Shown one piece after another: positions 40,676 to 50,135 of a DNA stretch of 64,000 nucleotides (position 1 is the first letter of the stretch; the number at the start of each line of letters is the position of its first letter). Under the pieces are notes generated by a model. It did not search any database. It was not told where the DNA came from and worked only from the letters and a program-made list of their open reading frames with translations. A program made the translations under genes and the position numbers. Source of the DNA: Spirochaetae bacterium HGW-Spirochaetae-1 (GTDB lineage: Bacteria > Spirochaetota > UBA4802 > UBA5550); contig PGXY01000001.1 in NCBI GenBank assembly GCA_002839375.1, positions 186,001 to 250,000 on the forward strand, given 5' to 3'.

Positions 40676-41242
40676 ATGTCAGTTGAAGATAATGGCAGTG
40701 CAGGTCAAACAGCAGATCTTATAGAGAAGAGGTTGACCTGCATAATTGACGCTTCCTCAGCCATTATTCTTTACAAAACAGATTTATTCCCCCTCCTCCT
40801 GGATGTATATACCGTTGTCATGCCCGTCTCGGTTTTTGAAGAGATCACCCGAAATAGCTCCTATCCCGGCGCCAATGATTTTTCTGACTTGTCTAAACAA
40901 GGCAGGTTTCATATCATTCACACGGCTAAAATTGATACAGAGACCGGTGAAAAAATACCTTTGTCCCTGGACCGCGGGGAAGGCGATGTTATAAGTCTTT
41001 TTTTTAATAAGATAGGTAATTTTATAATGATCGATGATGGCGCCGGCGCGGCCTACTGCCGGAAAAATAAACTTCCTTTTATCAACGCTCTCCTCTTCCC
41101 AAGAATTCTTTTTCTGCGATCATTTATTAATGCCGATGAATATAATGATTATATGCAAAAAATAATTATGACCGGAAGGTACTCTCCACACATTATCTCT
41201 TTTGCCCGGGGTGCCACGGAAGAGGATCTCTGCTTTTTTTGA
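40676..41242 (+). CDS. PIN-domain (VapC-like) putative nuclease
   Basis: A 188-residue protein with the four acidic PIN positions: Asp in CIIDASSAIIL, Glu in VFEEITR, Asp in DRGEGDVISLFF and Asp in MIDDGAGAAYCRKN, the layout of stand-alone COG2405-type PIN proteins. PIN domains are Mg2+-dependent RNases. The gene lies 13 bases after lexA and has no partner antitoxin gene next to it, so it is not an ordinary vapBC pair. The ribosome binding site is weak, consistent with translation coupled to lexA. Membership of the SOS regulon is inferred from position. Confidence 0.8.
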   Translation: MSVEDNGSAGQTADLIEKRLTCIIDASSAIILYKTDLFPLLLDVYTVVMPVSVFEEITRNSSYPGANDFSDLSKQGRFHIIHTAKIDTETGEKIPLSLDRGEGDVISLFFNKIGNFIMIDDGAGAAYCRKNKLPFINALLFPRILFLRSFINADEYNDYMQKIIMTGRYSPHIISFARGATEEDLCFF

Positions 41243-41293
41243 CTAAAAATGTGATGTAGCAAGAATCCATTCACATTTGTAATGATTAAAAAC

Positions 41294-41323
41294 TTGACTG
41301 AAAGTGTCGTTATACGTTAAAAT
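41294..41323 (+). promoter_or_regulatory. Promoter of the HDOD fusion gene
   Basis: TTGACT (41294-41299), 18-base spacer, TAAAAT (41318-41323); the predicted start is about 20 bases before the ATG. TACGTTA occurs twice around the -10. Confidence 0.55.
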
Positions 41324-41350
41324 ACGTTATCAAATACAGGAATCAATTCT

Positions 41351-42832
41351 ATGGACCAGGGAATCAGAACAGAAATAACCAGAAAAATCGAGAAAGGCGA
41401 AACTGTTGAACTAAAATTTGCCTATGCCGATAGTGAACTTCTCATGTTCATCAACAGTATCATGGCCAAAGAACTGGCAAAAATGGATCATATATATCTC
41501 CTGAACAGTATGATAACCATACTTCGGGAAGTGATAGTCAATGCCATGAAAGCCAATGCAAAAAGGGTGTTTTTCATCAAGAATAACCTCGATATCAAGG
41601 ACAAGGCCGGTTATAAAGAGGGCATGTCACGCTTCAAAGAAGAGGTGATCGGTGAATTTGATGCTATAGAAAAGGATCTGAAAAACAGTGATTATTATGT
41701 AAAAATCGATTTTTCAAGAAATGATCAGAACCTGCATGTTGTGATTAATAATAATACGCCTATTCTGACGGAAGAACTGGAACGGATAAACCTCCGCATA
41801 GGCAAGGCACTTAAGTATAATGATTTTTCCGATGCCTATGACGAGATTGAAGATGATACCGAGGGTGCGGGCCTGGGTATTGTGCTCACCATTCTTTTCC
41901 TGAAAAATATGGGAATCGACCCAAAAACCTTTTCGATCACTACCAATGGAAATGAAACAAAGACTACTCTTTTTGTTCCCAGGGATCTTCGCCCGCCTCA
42001 GATTACATCAAAAATACGCGATGAGATAGTCGCTGATGTGGAGGGAATCCCCACATTCCCGGAAAATATTGTTCGGCTCCTCAATCTCTGCAACAGTCCC
42101 GATTCGACCATGGAGATTATTGCGGATAAAATTCTCATGGACCCGGCACTGGCTGCTGATGTGATCAAATTATCCAATTCGGCCGGCTTTGTTCCCGGAA
42201 AGAGAATTGAAACTGTCCTTGAGGCTGTAAAAACGATCGGACTGAAAAACGTCAATGCCATTCTTGTGGCCAGCAATGCCAGAAGCATTTTGGAAAAACG
42301 CTACGCCAGTTTTGAAGAGATCTGGAGGCACCTGACAAAAACGGCATTCTATGCACGCAATATAGGACTCATGCTGAAAAAACCGGGACTGGCAGATAAT
42401 GCCTTCATGGCAGGACTCCTGCATGACCTGGGGAAGATTGTACTCCTGGCTACTAATCTCCAACTGGTGGAAAAGGTGGCAGAAACAATTAAGAACAGGC
42501 GGATCATCACTTCCACGGTCATGGAGGAAATATCCATCGGCATCAGTCATTCGCAGATCGGGGAGCTTATTGCTAAAAAATGGAATTTTCCTGATTATCT
42601 TGTGGAGGCAATCCGGTATCATCACGCCCCGCATAGTTCTTCAGAGCAGCACCGTGATCTGGCCTTCAGCGTTTATCTTGCAAACATGCTCTGTGGCATC
42701 GACGACAAAAAATATTACTATTTCTACTGCGATGAAATAGTTTTGGAGCGTTTCGGTATTCTGGAAGAGGAGAAATTCAGGGATTTGCATGGGAAACTGA
42801 AAGGAAAATGGGAGCTGAATCTTGAGGAATAA
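41351..42832 (+). CDS. GHKL ATPase - HDOD fusion signalling protein
   Basis: A 493-residue cytoplasmic protein. Residues about 50-215 resemble a histidine-kinase-type ATPase without the phosphorylated His domain: N-box LREVIVNAMKANAKRVFF, and EGAGLGIVLTILFLKNMG as the G-box. Residues about 225-420 form an HDOD domain (FPENIVRLLNLCNSPDSTM, LMDPALAADVIKLSNSAGF, LEAVKTIGLKNVNAI) with a partly kept metal motif LLHDLGKIVLLA and IRYHHAPH. The C-terminus is unassigned. HDOD proteins act in signal transduction; this pairing suggests nucleotide-gated control of an HDOD output. Ends at a bidirectional terminator. Confidence 0.85.
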   Translation: MDQGIRTEITRKIEKGETVELKFAYADSELLMFINSIMAKELAKMDHIYLLNSMITILREVIVNAMKANAKRVFFIKNNLDIKDKAGYKEGMSRFKEEVIGEFDAIEKDLKNSDYYVKIDFSRNDQNLHVVINNNTPILTEELERINLRIGKALKYNDFSDAYDEIEDDTEGAGLGIVLTILFLKNMGIDPKTFSITTNGNETKTTLFVPRDLRPPQITSKIRDEIVADVEGIPTFPENIVRLLNLCNSPDSTMEIIADKILMDPALAADVIKLSNSAGFVPGKRIETVLEAVKTIGLKNVNAILVASNARSILEKRYASFEEIWRHLTKTAFYARNIGLMLKKPGLADNAFMAGLLHDLGKIVLLATNLQLVEKVAETIKNRRIITSTVMEEISIGISHSQIGELIAKKWNFPDYLVEAIRYHHAPHSSSEQHRDLAFSVYLANMLCGIDDKKYYYFYCDEIVLERFGILEEEKFRDLHGKLKGKWELNLEE

Positions 42833-42870
42833 TCAAAGAAATGTAATGGATTTTTTAGAAATATTTAAAA

Positions 42871-42902
42871 AAGGGGAGCCTGAAAGCTCCCCTTCCTGTT
42901 TT
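42871..42902. terminator. Bidirectional intrinsic terminator
   Basis: AAGGGGAGC / GCTCCCCTT stem with CTGAAA loop, with A residues before and T-rich sequence after. It separates the convergent HDOD gene and the RND operon end. Confidence 0.88.
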
Positions 42903-43649
42903 TTACAGCCTGTTTTTATTGAAATCACGTTCCGTGATGCCCGGATCATTATATACAACCTCTTTGATTTCCAGGACGGTCTTTCCAAGATTTGAACCGT
43001 CTTTTTCCAGGCGGTACATGATAGATTTCCTGGGCGTGAGCACGCCGTTTATTTTTTCAATGTTGTAATTGATGAGGCGTTTATACAGGAATCCCTTGTA
43101 GTAAATGTCGGTCTGGATGATAAAATTATCGCTTTTACGTACATAGAAAACTGCCCGGTCATAGACGCTTTTCCCCGGTTTGGGTGAGGCCTCGACTTTA
43201 TGGCAGTCGAAGGATTCCACCATGGCGTTTCCCGCAAGAGTGTAGGTACTGTCATTGATGTTACGCGGTTTCAGATCTTCGTAGAAAAAGTGAGAATTGA
43301 CCACGGCCTTGTTGCGGTCACCGGAAACGATTTTCTTTACCTTCATATCTTTTTGCTTAAGCCATTGCTGATCGTCGCCGCTTTCGGAAAAGGTGAGAAT
43401 TTTCATATTCACCGGTGACAGAAATTCAATCAGCGCTTTTTCACTATCGCCTTGTTTCAGTCCCATGACCTTCATTTCCCGTTTCAGAATCTCATCCCCC
43501 TTGTAAATGGTCATGTGGATGGTGCTTCGGGCTGTTTTGGCCGATATGAGTTTTTCGCTCTTCTCCATGATTTCCTTTCCCGTAAGGGCAAAGACAAGCT
43601 GAATGGAAGCTGCAATGGCAATTAAAGAATAAAAAATTTTTCGAAACAT
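42903..43649 (-). CDS. LolA-like outer-membrane lipoprotein-sorting protein
   Basis: Periplasmic LolA/LppX-type fold, 248 residues. ATG 43649 was chosen because AAAGGAGGAC lies 5 bases upstream; the longer frame runs into the RND gene. A signal peptide (FRKIFYSLIAIAASIQLVFA) is followed by KEIMEKSEKLISAKTARSTI, a typical COG2834 opening, then LIEFLSPVNMKILTF and the later SVYDRAVFYVRKSDNFIIQ. These proteins carry lipids or lipoproteins across the periplasm and are often encoded beside RND exporters of this type. Last gene of the tetR-headed operon. Confidence 0.88.
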   Translation of the reverse strand: MFRKIFYSLIAIAASIQLVFALTGKEIMEKSEKLISAKTARSTIHMTIYKGDEILKREMKVMGLKQGDSEKALIEFLSPVNMKILTFSESGDDQQWLKQKDMKVKKIVSGDRNKAVVNSHFFYEDLKPRNINDSTYTLAGNAMVESFDCHKVEASPKPGKSVYDRAVFYVRKSDNFIIQTDIYYKGFLYKRLINYNIEKINGVLTPRKSIMYRLEKDGSNLGKTVLEIKEVVYNDPGITERDFNKNRL

Positions 43650-43665
43650 GGAAGTCCTCCTTTTA

Positions 43666-46344
43666 TCAGTCATTTTCTTCATAATTAAAAAATCTGCTTA
43701 GATTGAGATATTTCCATACCGGGGAATCGGATCGGGATTCCTCCAGTGTTATTCCCGTGGCCTTTATGGCCGATGGAAGAATCAGTAGAGCGCCAATGGT
43801 TGTGGACACCATGGTCACTGCCGTGAGAAAACTGAAAAGTACAATAGGTTTGAAATTGGAAACGGTCAGAACAAGAAATCCGAATATGAGAGCCAGGGAG
43901 GTATAAATAATAGCCCTTCCGGCAATGGCAAGTGTTTTTGTTATCGTTTCATCTACGGTTAAACCCTGGCTTCGGTAATGACGAAAATTGTTGAGAAAGT
44001 GAATCGTATCATCGATACCGATACCGATTGTTATTGATGCTATGATAGCCGTGGCCGTATCGAGGCGGATGCCGAACCAGCCCATAATGCCGAAGTTGAA
44101 GATAACGGCAAGAGTGATGGGGATGAGGGCCGTGAGCCCTGCCGCGATATTCTTGAATAGCAAAATAACAATGATGCAGACAACGGCGAGACTGAATATC
44201 AGGCTCAGCATCTGGCCCATAACGATATAATACATGAGGCGCACCATGATTTTAGGCTCGCCGGTTATCTTATAGGAGTATCCCGGGGGCAGGTTTCGGT
44301 CCAGATAGTCTTCAATGCGGCTTATGGAATGGACCAGGTGGGCCGTGCTGAGCATTGCTCCGTTCCGCTCCCACTGCCGGGCGAAGATGTTGGCGGTTCT
44401 GAATTTGTGATCTACATAGGGTTCAAAGACATCAATACGGCCGTCATCATTGTCATCATCGCCGGAAAACATGAGCATATACCCTTCTATAGCGGAACGT
44501 TTTTCAGGTATTGAGTAAAATTTTTTTTCATTGTTGTTCATGGCCAGGTTCATGGTTTTAATAAAATCAGGGAAGGCGTCGGTGCGGCCGATGTTGACAT
44601 CCTTGTTTTCTTCGGCTTCGAGCCACTTCCTCGTATTGTCTATGAAGGTGAGATAGTCCGGTTCCAGTACCCCGTTTTCCTTGCCTGAATCAATGAGGAT
44701 ATTGATGCCAAAGGAGCCGCCGAATTTTTTCCCTATTTCATACGTGCTTGTGAGTATGGGATTTCCTTCTTTGAAATAGGCAAGTATCGATGTTTCGGCA
44801 ATGATGCGGAACGTCCCTGCAATGGCGAATATAACGACTATGAACATGCCGGTCAGAACCTTTTTATAGTGATGGATGGAAAGCCATGTAAAGAAGAAAA
44901 TGATTCTATCGATAAAACCATGAAACCGGATTTCAGTATCACCTGTATCAATTTGCCGGCGTTTTGCAGGAGCTTTTAGCGGAAGAAGAACCAGCATGGC
45001 CGGGATGAAGGTTATGGATATAAATACAGCGAAAAGGACGCCGATAGCGGAAAAAATACCCCATTCCTTTAAGGCATATACACCGTTAGTCATGAGCATG
45101 AGAAATCCTACGAATGTGGTGAATCCCGCCAGTATAACAGTGAGAGAGATGTGAGACATGGATGACCTGATTCCCTGCCTTTTATCACCGGCCGTGATTA
45201 AATTGAAATCAATATAATACTGATTCAGAAGATGTATTGAATAGGAACTCCCCACGGCCAGCATGAGGGGGGGGATGCAGACGCCCATGACGCTGACCTT
45301 GAAACCCAGGTGTCCCATGAGGCCCATGATCCAGATATCGGCAAAGTTCATGGAAAGGAAGGGGAGAAATACGCCCCTCAGAGACCTGAAGTTCAGGAAA
45401 AAAATTATGAGAATTGAAATCAGGGTCAGGGGCAGAAAGGTTTTCAGGTCTTGCTGCATGTAATGATTTATCTGTGTGTTTACATAGGGTATACCGTTAA
45501 TATTTATATGCAGTTCAGGATACCCCGTGGCAATTTCCTGCAGATCATCGGACAGGGTATAGTCCAGTTCACCATTAATGAGGCGGATAAGGACACTGAA
45601 ATCGGTAATATTGCCCGTTGTGCGGTCCAGGACGTAAATGCCTCGTTCGAAGGCAGGATTGTTACGAAGCCTGTTACTGAAAATTTCAATTTCTTTTTTC
45701 GTTGAAGGAATAATACGGCGATCGTTATCGTCACGGTCTATGAGTTTATATGTGATCAGTGTATCATCTTTCCCTGTAAGGTCCTGGGCCGTGTATGGTG
45801 AAAGAATGGCATCAATGAGCTGTTTTTTCTTCATGGCCTGGGCGGCCTGAATATCCTTTTTCAGTTTTTCCGTTTGACGGGCTGAAAGAGAATCAGAATC
45901 GGCAAAAAGTTTTTTCCATTTTCTTTCCAGTGTACGGATAAAAGGCTGGTCGTCGCGGAATGCTTCACGAAGCATTGAAAGGCTGAGGTTCCCACGGCCG
46001 GCTGTTTCAACGAAACGGCGGAGCCGTGATGATTCTTTCTCTTCATCATATGTCTCATATTCTTCTATGTCGGTATGAAAAAGGTCAAAGGAATGCAGAA
46101 ACTCCGGAGTCATGGCATTATCTGATGATACGGTCATGATAATAAAATTGCCATTGTTGCCATAGATGGCCTTGGTTTTTTCATTCAGGAGATATTCGGC
46201 GTCCTTTTTTGGCATCATAACCTCCAGGCTGTTTTCAAATTGCAGTTTGAAAATACCCAGGGCCATGTATATGGTGATGGCAATAATTACGACGATGACT
46301 ATAACAGGGCGTCTGATGACAAAGTCTAGAATTCGGTTCATCAT
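43666..46344 (-). CDS. RND/MMPL-family exporter (HAE3-like)
   Basis: An 892-residue inner-membrane transporter with two halves, each a first span followed by a large periplasmic loop and five clustered spans; MMPL blocks are PLTLISILIIFFLNFRSLRG, GFTTFVGFLMLMTNGV, and in the second half GIDDTIHFLNNFRHY and AGRAIIYTSLALIFGFL. The conserved acidic pair of the second half is GIGIDDTIHF. It belongs to the single-chain predicted exporters (COG1033) that move lipids or hydrophobic compounds, and here has its own barrel and periplasmic carrier genes. The substrate is unknown. Confidence 0.93.
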   Translation of the reverse strand: MMNRILDFVIRRPVIVIVVIIAITIYMALGIFKLQFENSLEVMMPKKDAEYLLNEKTKAIYGNNGNFIIMTVSSDNAMTPEFLHSFDLFHTDIEEYETYDEEKESSRLRRFVETAGRGNLSLSMLREAFRDDQPFIRTLERKWKKLFADSDSLSARQTEKLKKDIQAAQAMKKKQLIDAILSPYTAQDLTGKDDTLITYKLIDRDDNDRRIIPSTKKEIEIFSNRLRNNPAFERGIYVLDRTTGNITDFSVLIRLINGELDYTLSDDLQEIATGYPELHININGIPYVNTQINHYMQQDLKTFLPLTLISILIIFFLNFRSLRGVFLPFLSMNFADIWIMGLMGHLGFKVSVMGVCIPPLMLAVGSSYSIHLLNQYYIDFNLITAGDKRQGIRSSMSHISLTVILAGFTTFVGFLMLMTNGVYALKEWGIFSAIGVLFAVFISITFIPAMLVLLPLKAPAKRRQIDTGDTEIRFHGFIDRIIFFFTWLSIHHYKKVLTGMFIVVIFAIAGTFRIIAETSILAYFKEGNPILTSTYEIGKKFGGSFGINILIDSGKENGVLEPDYLTFIDNTRKWLEAEENKDVNIGRTDAFPDFIKTMNLAMNNNEKKFYSIPEKRSAIEGYMLMFSGDDDNDDGRIDVFEPYVDHKFRTANIFARQWERNGAMLSTAHLVHSISRIEDYLDRNLPPGYSYKITGEPKIMVRLMYYIVMGQMLSLIFSLAVVCIIVILLFKNIAAGLTALIPITLAVIFNFGIMGWFGIRLDTATAIIASITIGIGIDDTIHFLNNFRHYRSQGLTVDETITKTLAIAGRAIIYTSLALIFGFLVLTVSNFKPIVLFSFLTAVTMVSTTIGALLILPSAIKATGITLEESRSDSPVWKYLNLSRFFNYEEND

Positions 46345-46366
46345 AAAGTGTGCATCTCCTTTTCAA

Positions 46367-48070
46367 TTAATAGGTCTTTCCAATGAACCTGACTCCATAG
46401 GGGTCTTTGGTACCATCGTCGGCTCCCAGTAAAAAATTATTCTCATCGCTGGTAATCTGTATTTTTTTCGGCGCTGTTTGATACGCAGTGAAAAAGTTGT
46501 TCTCCCAGTACGCGGCAATATTATCGCCGCTTGAGGGCATGCCGTTATTATCACGGTCATAGAGGACATAGACATAGGAATTCATGGCCAGGGTAACGGC
46601 AATGCCTTCATCCAGGGCGGCAAAGAGGGGAAAGCTGTAATGGTGATTCGGGTCAGCCACATAAGGCAGCAGCGCCATTCCCGTGACGTAATTAATATCA
46701 TCGATGTTCCGCGTCAGGTTGTTGACGCCGTCGTCATGAACGACGAGACAGATGAGCGAATTCCCTTCAACCATGCCCGCTGGCCGTGATGAAGGATCGA
46801 GTTGAAATTCCACCGTGGTGTTGTAGTCATACATTTTTTTATTGAGCTGGAACTTCCAGTCGCCCGAGGCCTGGTGATAGGCCGTGTTGGGACCGCTTTC
46901 AGCCAGGGCAATGGTGAAGGCGAAGTTGTCGAGATCGGTATTCTGATAGTATCCGACCATGTCACCCGCCGTTGGACTGGGAAAACCGCCTGAATAATCC
47001 TTGTCCCAGAGCGCTATGACCATGACTTCGTCCCCGGGCTCGAGGTCTGTTGTGGAAAGATCGATGCTGAAACTGCTCATGCCGGGATCGAGTTTTTTGA
47101 AGGCCTTGACGACGCTGAGAGGATCGGTAAAAAGCGCGCCGGGATCATCGGTGTGGGCAATCATGATGAATACCGGTTTGGACGATGAATCATATCCTTC
47201 CGGGTGTTCAAAGTAGCCGTCGATGGTCATGGCATAGTCCGAGGATGACATGAGTTCCATCTGTCCTGTGATGTTAATACCGCTGTTGGGGCCCTGGGTG
47301 ATTACACACTGCAATGGCACGCCAGTAGCTCCATCGGCATAAAAGGCCAGGGCGTCGCCGGCATTGGGAATGCCGTCGTTATTCAGATCAAAGAGAGCGA
47401 AGACATAGACATCATCCATGGGGACATTCCTGCCGAAGGGCATTATATCAAGGGAGTAATCGACGCTTTCTCCTGTCTTGGTCACTGTACCGTATCCCAT
47501 TATTTTATCCATGTCCAGCGACGTAATGTCGAGTGAGTCAACGCTTCCGGCATAGGCAATGAGAGTGACTGTCCCGGTGAGGGCATTGGTGATGGTGCCT
47601 TCTATGGATGCCTGGTAATCATAGATAAGCCGGTTGATTGTTATATCAATATTACGATTATCACTTTGCATGGTGCGGGAGGGCTGCATGGTCTCACTGT
47701 TTATATAGAAGCCGATATAATCTCCCGGATCAGGGTAGGGAACTCCTCCGTCATAATTTACGTCAAGGATGGCCGTGATGTACACCGTATCGTTTCTGCG
47801 CACGCCGTGTTCCGCGAGATCAAGGGAATAGGAGCCATTGTCGGGACAGGATATCATGGTGATGACATGATCAAGGGGCTGCGCCTTGATAGCTTCAAAG
47901 TCGGCCGTATCGGTGAAAAGAAGAAATACCGGGCCGGTGACGGGTTCGGCCGTGTCAACTGATACAGTGCCGGAAATGTTTATCGATGCAGGTGAGTCCA
48001 TACCGCAGGCGCTGATAATCATCGCCATAAACAGTATAAGAAGATGGGTTGGTTTACATTTTGTATTCAT
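46367..48070 (-). CDS. Repeat lipoprotein with calcium-loop motifs
   Basis: A 567-residue lipoprotein; lipobox ISAC at about residues 19-22. The mature part contains four copies, roughly 120-140 residues apart, of a beta-rich unit ending in an acidic loop: LDVNYDGGVPYPDPGDYIGF, LFDLNNDGIPNAGDALAFY, LWDKDYSGGFPSPTAGDMVG and LYDRDNNGMPSSGDNIAAYW. Loops of DxDxDG type usually bind Ca2+. The unit resembles secreted carbohydrate-binding or Ig-like modules but I cannot name the family. It sits between the barrel and RND genes (overlapping the barrel end by 17 bases), so it is probably an envelope component of the export system. Confidence 0.85.
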   Translation of the reverse strand: MNTKCKPTHLLILFMAMIISACGMDSPASINISGTVSVDTAEPVTGPVFLLFTDTADFEAIKAQPLDHVITMISCPDNGSYSLDLAEHGVRRNDTVYITAILDVNYDGGVPYPDPGDYIGFYINSETMQPSRTMQSDNRNIDITINRLIYDYQASIEGTITNALTGTVTLIAYAGSVDSLDITSLDMDKIMGYGTVTKTGESVDYSLDIMPFGRNVPMDDVYVFALFDLNNDGIPNAGDALAFYADGATGVPLQCVITQGPNSGINITGQMELMSSSDYAMTIDGYFEHPEGYDSSSKPVFIMIAHTDDPGALFTDPLSVVKAFKKLDPGMSSFSIDLSTTDLEPGDEVMVIALWDKDYSGGFPSPTAGDMVGYYQNTDLDNFAFTIALAESGPNTAYHQASGDWKFQLNKKMYDYNTTVEFQLDPSSRPAGMVEGNSLICLVVHDDGVNNLTRNIDDINYVTGMALLPYVADPNHHYSFPLFAALDEGIAVTLAMNSYVYVLYDRDNNGMPSSGDNIAAYWENNFFTAYQTAPKKIQITSDENNFLLGADDGTKDPYGVRFIGKTY

Positions 48071-49541
48071 AACGAACCCTCATCCTGATGAAATCATTGT
48101 CGGTGTAAAGCCCTATCATGCTCCTCTCGCGTCCATGGATAAAGGCGTAGGACACATTGATGGACAGGCCCATGGGAAAGCGGTACTGCACTTCCGGCAT
48201 TATAATTGTTCCTTTTTCAGTAATATCAACGATGCCTGTCACCAGAACTTTGAGGCGGCTATACAAAAAAGTGTCTTCAACGCGGACGATGAGGATATCG
48301 CCCAGCATGGGATCCATGATATTGCGTGAGAAATAGGTCGGCCTGCTGTATTCCGTGGTCAGCACTGCATCGCCTTCATGTCCCTCGAAGAGTTTATTCA
48401 TGGGTATCATGTAGTTGAACCCGGCAGTGGTGTACAGGGCGTGGAAGGTCCTTGTTTTGAAGGGAAACTGCGGTATCTGCCCGCCCGAATAATCCTGGTC
48501 CACAACGCCGGTTTTCAGGGGACTGTAGGCCGCCTCGAACTGGAATACGAAATCATTCCAGCCCCGGGAAAGTGCCAGGCCGGTTTTTATAGTGGTATGA
48601 TATTCGGGACGTACATCGACTGCAATGGGCTCATTCGGTACGGCTATGGTACCCATGGGCCGGAATAGCGGCTCCGTGTCGGGACCATAATAGGCACTGA
48701 TGTTCACATCGGTGCTGAGAATATTTTTATAGTACTGCAATCCAACGGCGATATTTTTAATGTCCGGTTCCATGGGTCGTGATGCGGCAATGCTGATGGG
48801 ATATCCCTCTTCCTCGTAGCGCAGCTCCCAGAAGGTATTTTTTTCCGGCAGGAGTGCTGGGACGTGCAGGGGTACTATAACCAGCTCCAGCGTATCATCG
48901 CCGATAAAAAAAAGGGACGAGAGGGAAGGTACTCCCTGGCGGAGTTCGTCCTGGTCCTTGAACAGGGCCTCCCGCATATCCATGGGATTGAAGTAGGACG
49001 TAGGATTGAAGACATCAGCCGTTCCCCATTGATAAATCTGGTTCCCGGCTCGGAGACGGAAGAAACTGAATTCGGCGTTGTAATAAAGTTTATTGAAATT
49101 TATTTCGAAGGACGATCCCCGCGCGGTGCCGTTACGGTACACGGTGGGATCATGAACATAGTCATGTATATAGACATTGGAATTCATGACAAAATAAAAG
49201 TTTTCAGATCCGGTGCGCAAAGATAGATTGTTTCGTATTTCATTTTTCTTGACTATATCACGGAAGGCCTGATGGGGATAGGTACCGGTGAAATTTTCAA
49301 ATTCTATGAAGCCCTGTAATTCAGTAGTGCCGCCCTGGGCTTCCCGTGTCGCTGATTCATCTTCATCGCCATCCGAATCATCCTCTTCGGCCTGGACTGG
49401 CGGTTTCTTCTTGAGCATGATATCAGCGGCCATGACGGTATTGCTTAAAAAAGGGACCATGTACATGATGGCGAGAAGAACCAGCCACAGCAGCGGCATG
49501 TGTGATGCAACTCCCTGCCTGGAAATTCCCTCTTTTTTCAT
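48054..49541 (-). CDS. DUF1302-like outer-membrane beta-barrel
   Basis: A 495-residue outer-membrane protein. Start ATG 49541 overlaps the tetR stop by four bases (ATGA). Signal segment LLWLVLLAIMYMVPFLSNTVMA; acidic low-complexity stretch EEDDSDGDEDE about residues 50-60; then alternating beta-strands to the C-terminal VRYEYKM. The block GNQIYQWGTADVFNPTSYFN and RQGVPSLSSLF resembles DUF1302-type proteins, which occur next to RND exporters and lipid-processing genes. It probably forms the outer-membrane exit of the operon's export system. Family call is from pattern only. Confidence 0.82.
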   Translation of the reverse strand: MKKEGISRQGVASHMPLLWLVLLAIMYMVPFLSNTVMAADIMLKKKPPVQAEEDDSDGDEDESATREAQGGTTELQGFIEFENFTGTYPHQAFRDIVKKNEIRNNLSLRTGSENFYFVMNSNVYIHDYVHDPTVYRNGTARGSSFEINFNKLYYNAEFSFFRLRAGNQIYQWGTADVFNPTSYFNPMDMREALFKDQDELRQGVPSLSSLFFIGDDTLELVIVPLHVPALLPEKNTFWELRYEEEGYPISIAASRPMEPDIKNIAVGLQYYKNILSTDVNISAYYGPDTEPLFRPMGTIAVPNEPIAVDVRPEYHTTIKTGLALSRGWNDFVFQFEAAYSPLKTGVVDQDYSGGQIPQFPFKTRTFHALYTTAGFNYMIPMNKLFEGHEGDAVLTTEYSRPTYFSRNIMDPMLGDILIVRVEDTFLYSRLKVLVTGIVDITEKGTIIMPEVQYRFPMGLSINVSYAFIHGRERSMIGLYTDNDFIRMRVRYEYKM

Positions 49542-50122
49542 GTCGCCACGATCCCGTGCAGCAGCACATCGGCCAGTTTTTTCGATAGTTCTTCGTCGTT
49601 CATGGAATCGGTTTTTGCCGCCGGTAGAATTTTTGAAATGATGAAATAGGCAACGATGCATATAATAAAGACCTTGGTGGGGTATTCGTAGTCTATGGGC
49701 CTGATGCTCTTTCCAGCATAATCATTTTTTACCTTGTCAATATAAACAGTACTGGCCAGGTTGATGAGCGCTTCCAGGACACGGTTGGTGTTTTTACCCT
49801 GCAGCTCGATGAGGTCGATAAAAATGAGGCGGTATTCTTCAATGTTCTGGTCAATGACTACTTTCATGGCGAGAATGATTTCATTCAGGTTAAAAGGAAA
49901 ATCTTTATTTATCATGGCACCGAAATCAGGGAAGGTGTCAATCAGGTTGGCCGGATCCATAATGCTGTTAAAGATCTCTTCTTTGTTATGGAAATAATTA
50001 TATATATTGCCGATTGAAACGCCTGCCGTATCGGCGATTTCCCGGAGACCCGTGGCGGAATAGCCTTTTTCTGAAAAAAGCTTTTTTGCAGTATCGATTA
50101 TCAGTTTTTTTCGGTCTTCCAT
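49538..50122 (-). CDS. TetR-family repressor of the RND operon
   Basis: A 194-residue regulator. N-terminal HTH: TAKKLFSEKGYSATGLREIA then DTAGVSIGNIYNYFHNKEEI, the standard TetR layout; residues 60-190 form the ligand-binding helical domain (DLIELQGKNTNRVLEALINL). It is first in the operon and sits next to a perfect 32-base palindrome, so self-repression relieved by a hydrophobic ligand, perhaps an export substrate, is the likely mode. The stop overlaps the barrel gene start. Confidence 0.93.
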   Translation of the reverse strand: MEDRKKLIIDTAKKLFSEKGYSATGLREIADTAGVSIGNIYNYFHNKEEIFNSIMDPANLIDTFPDFGAMINKDFPFNLNEIILAMKVVIDQNIEEYRLIFIDLIELQGKNTNRVLEALINLASTVYIDKVKNDYAGKSIRPIDYEYPTKVFIICIVAYFIISKILPAAKTDSMNDEELSKKLADVLLHGIVAT

Positions 50123-50135
50123 AAAATTCCCCTGA

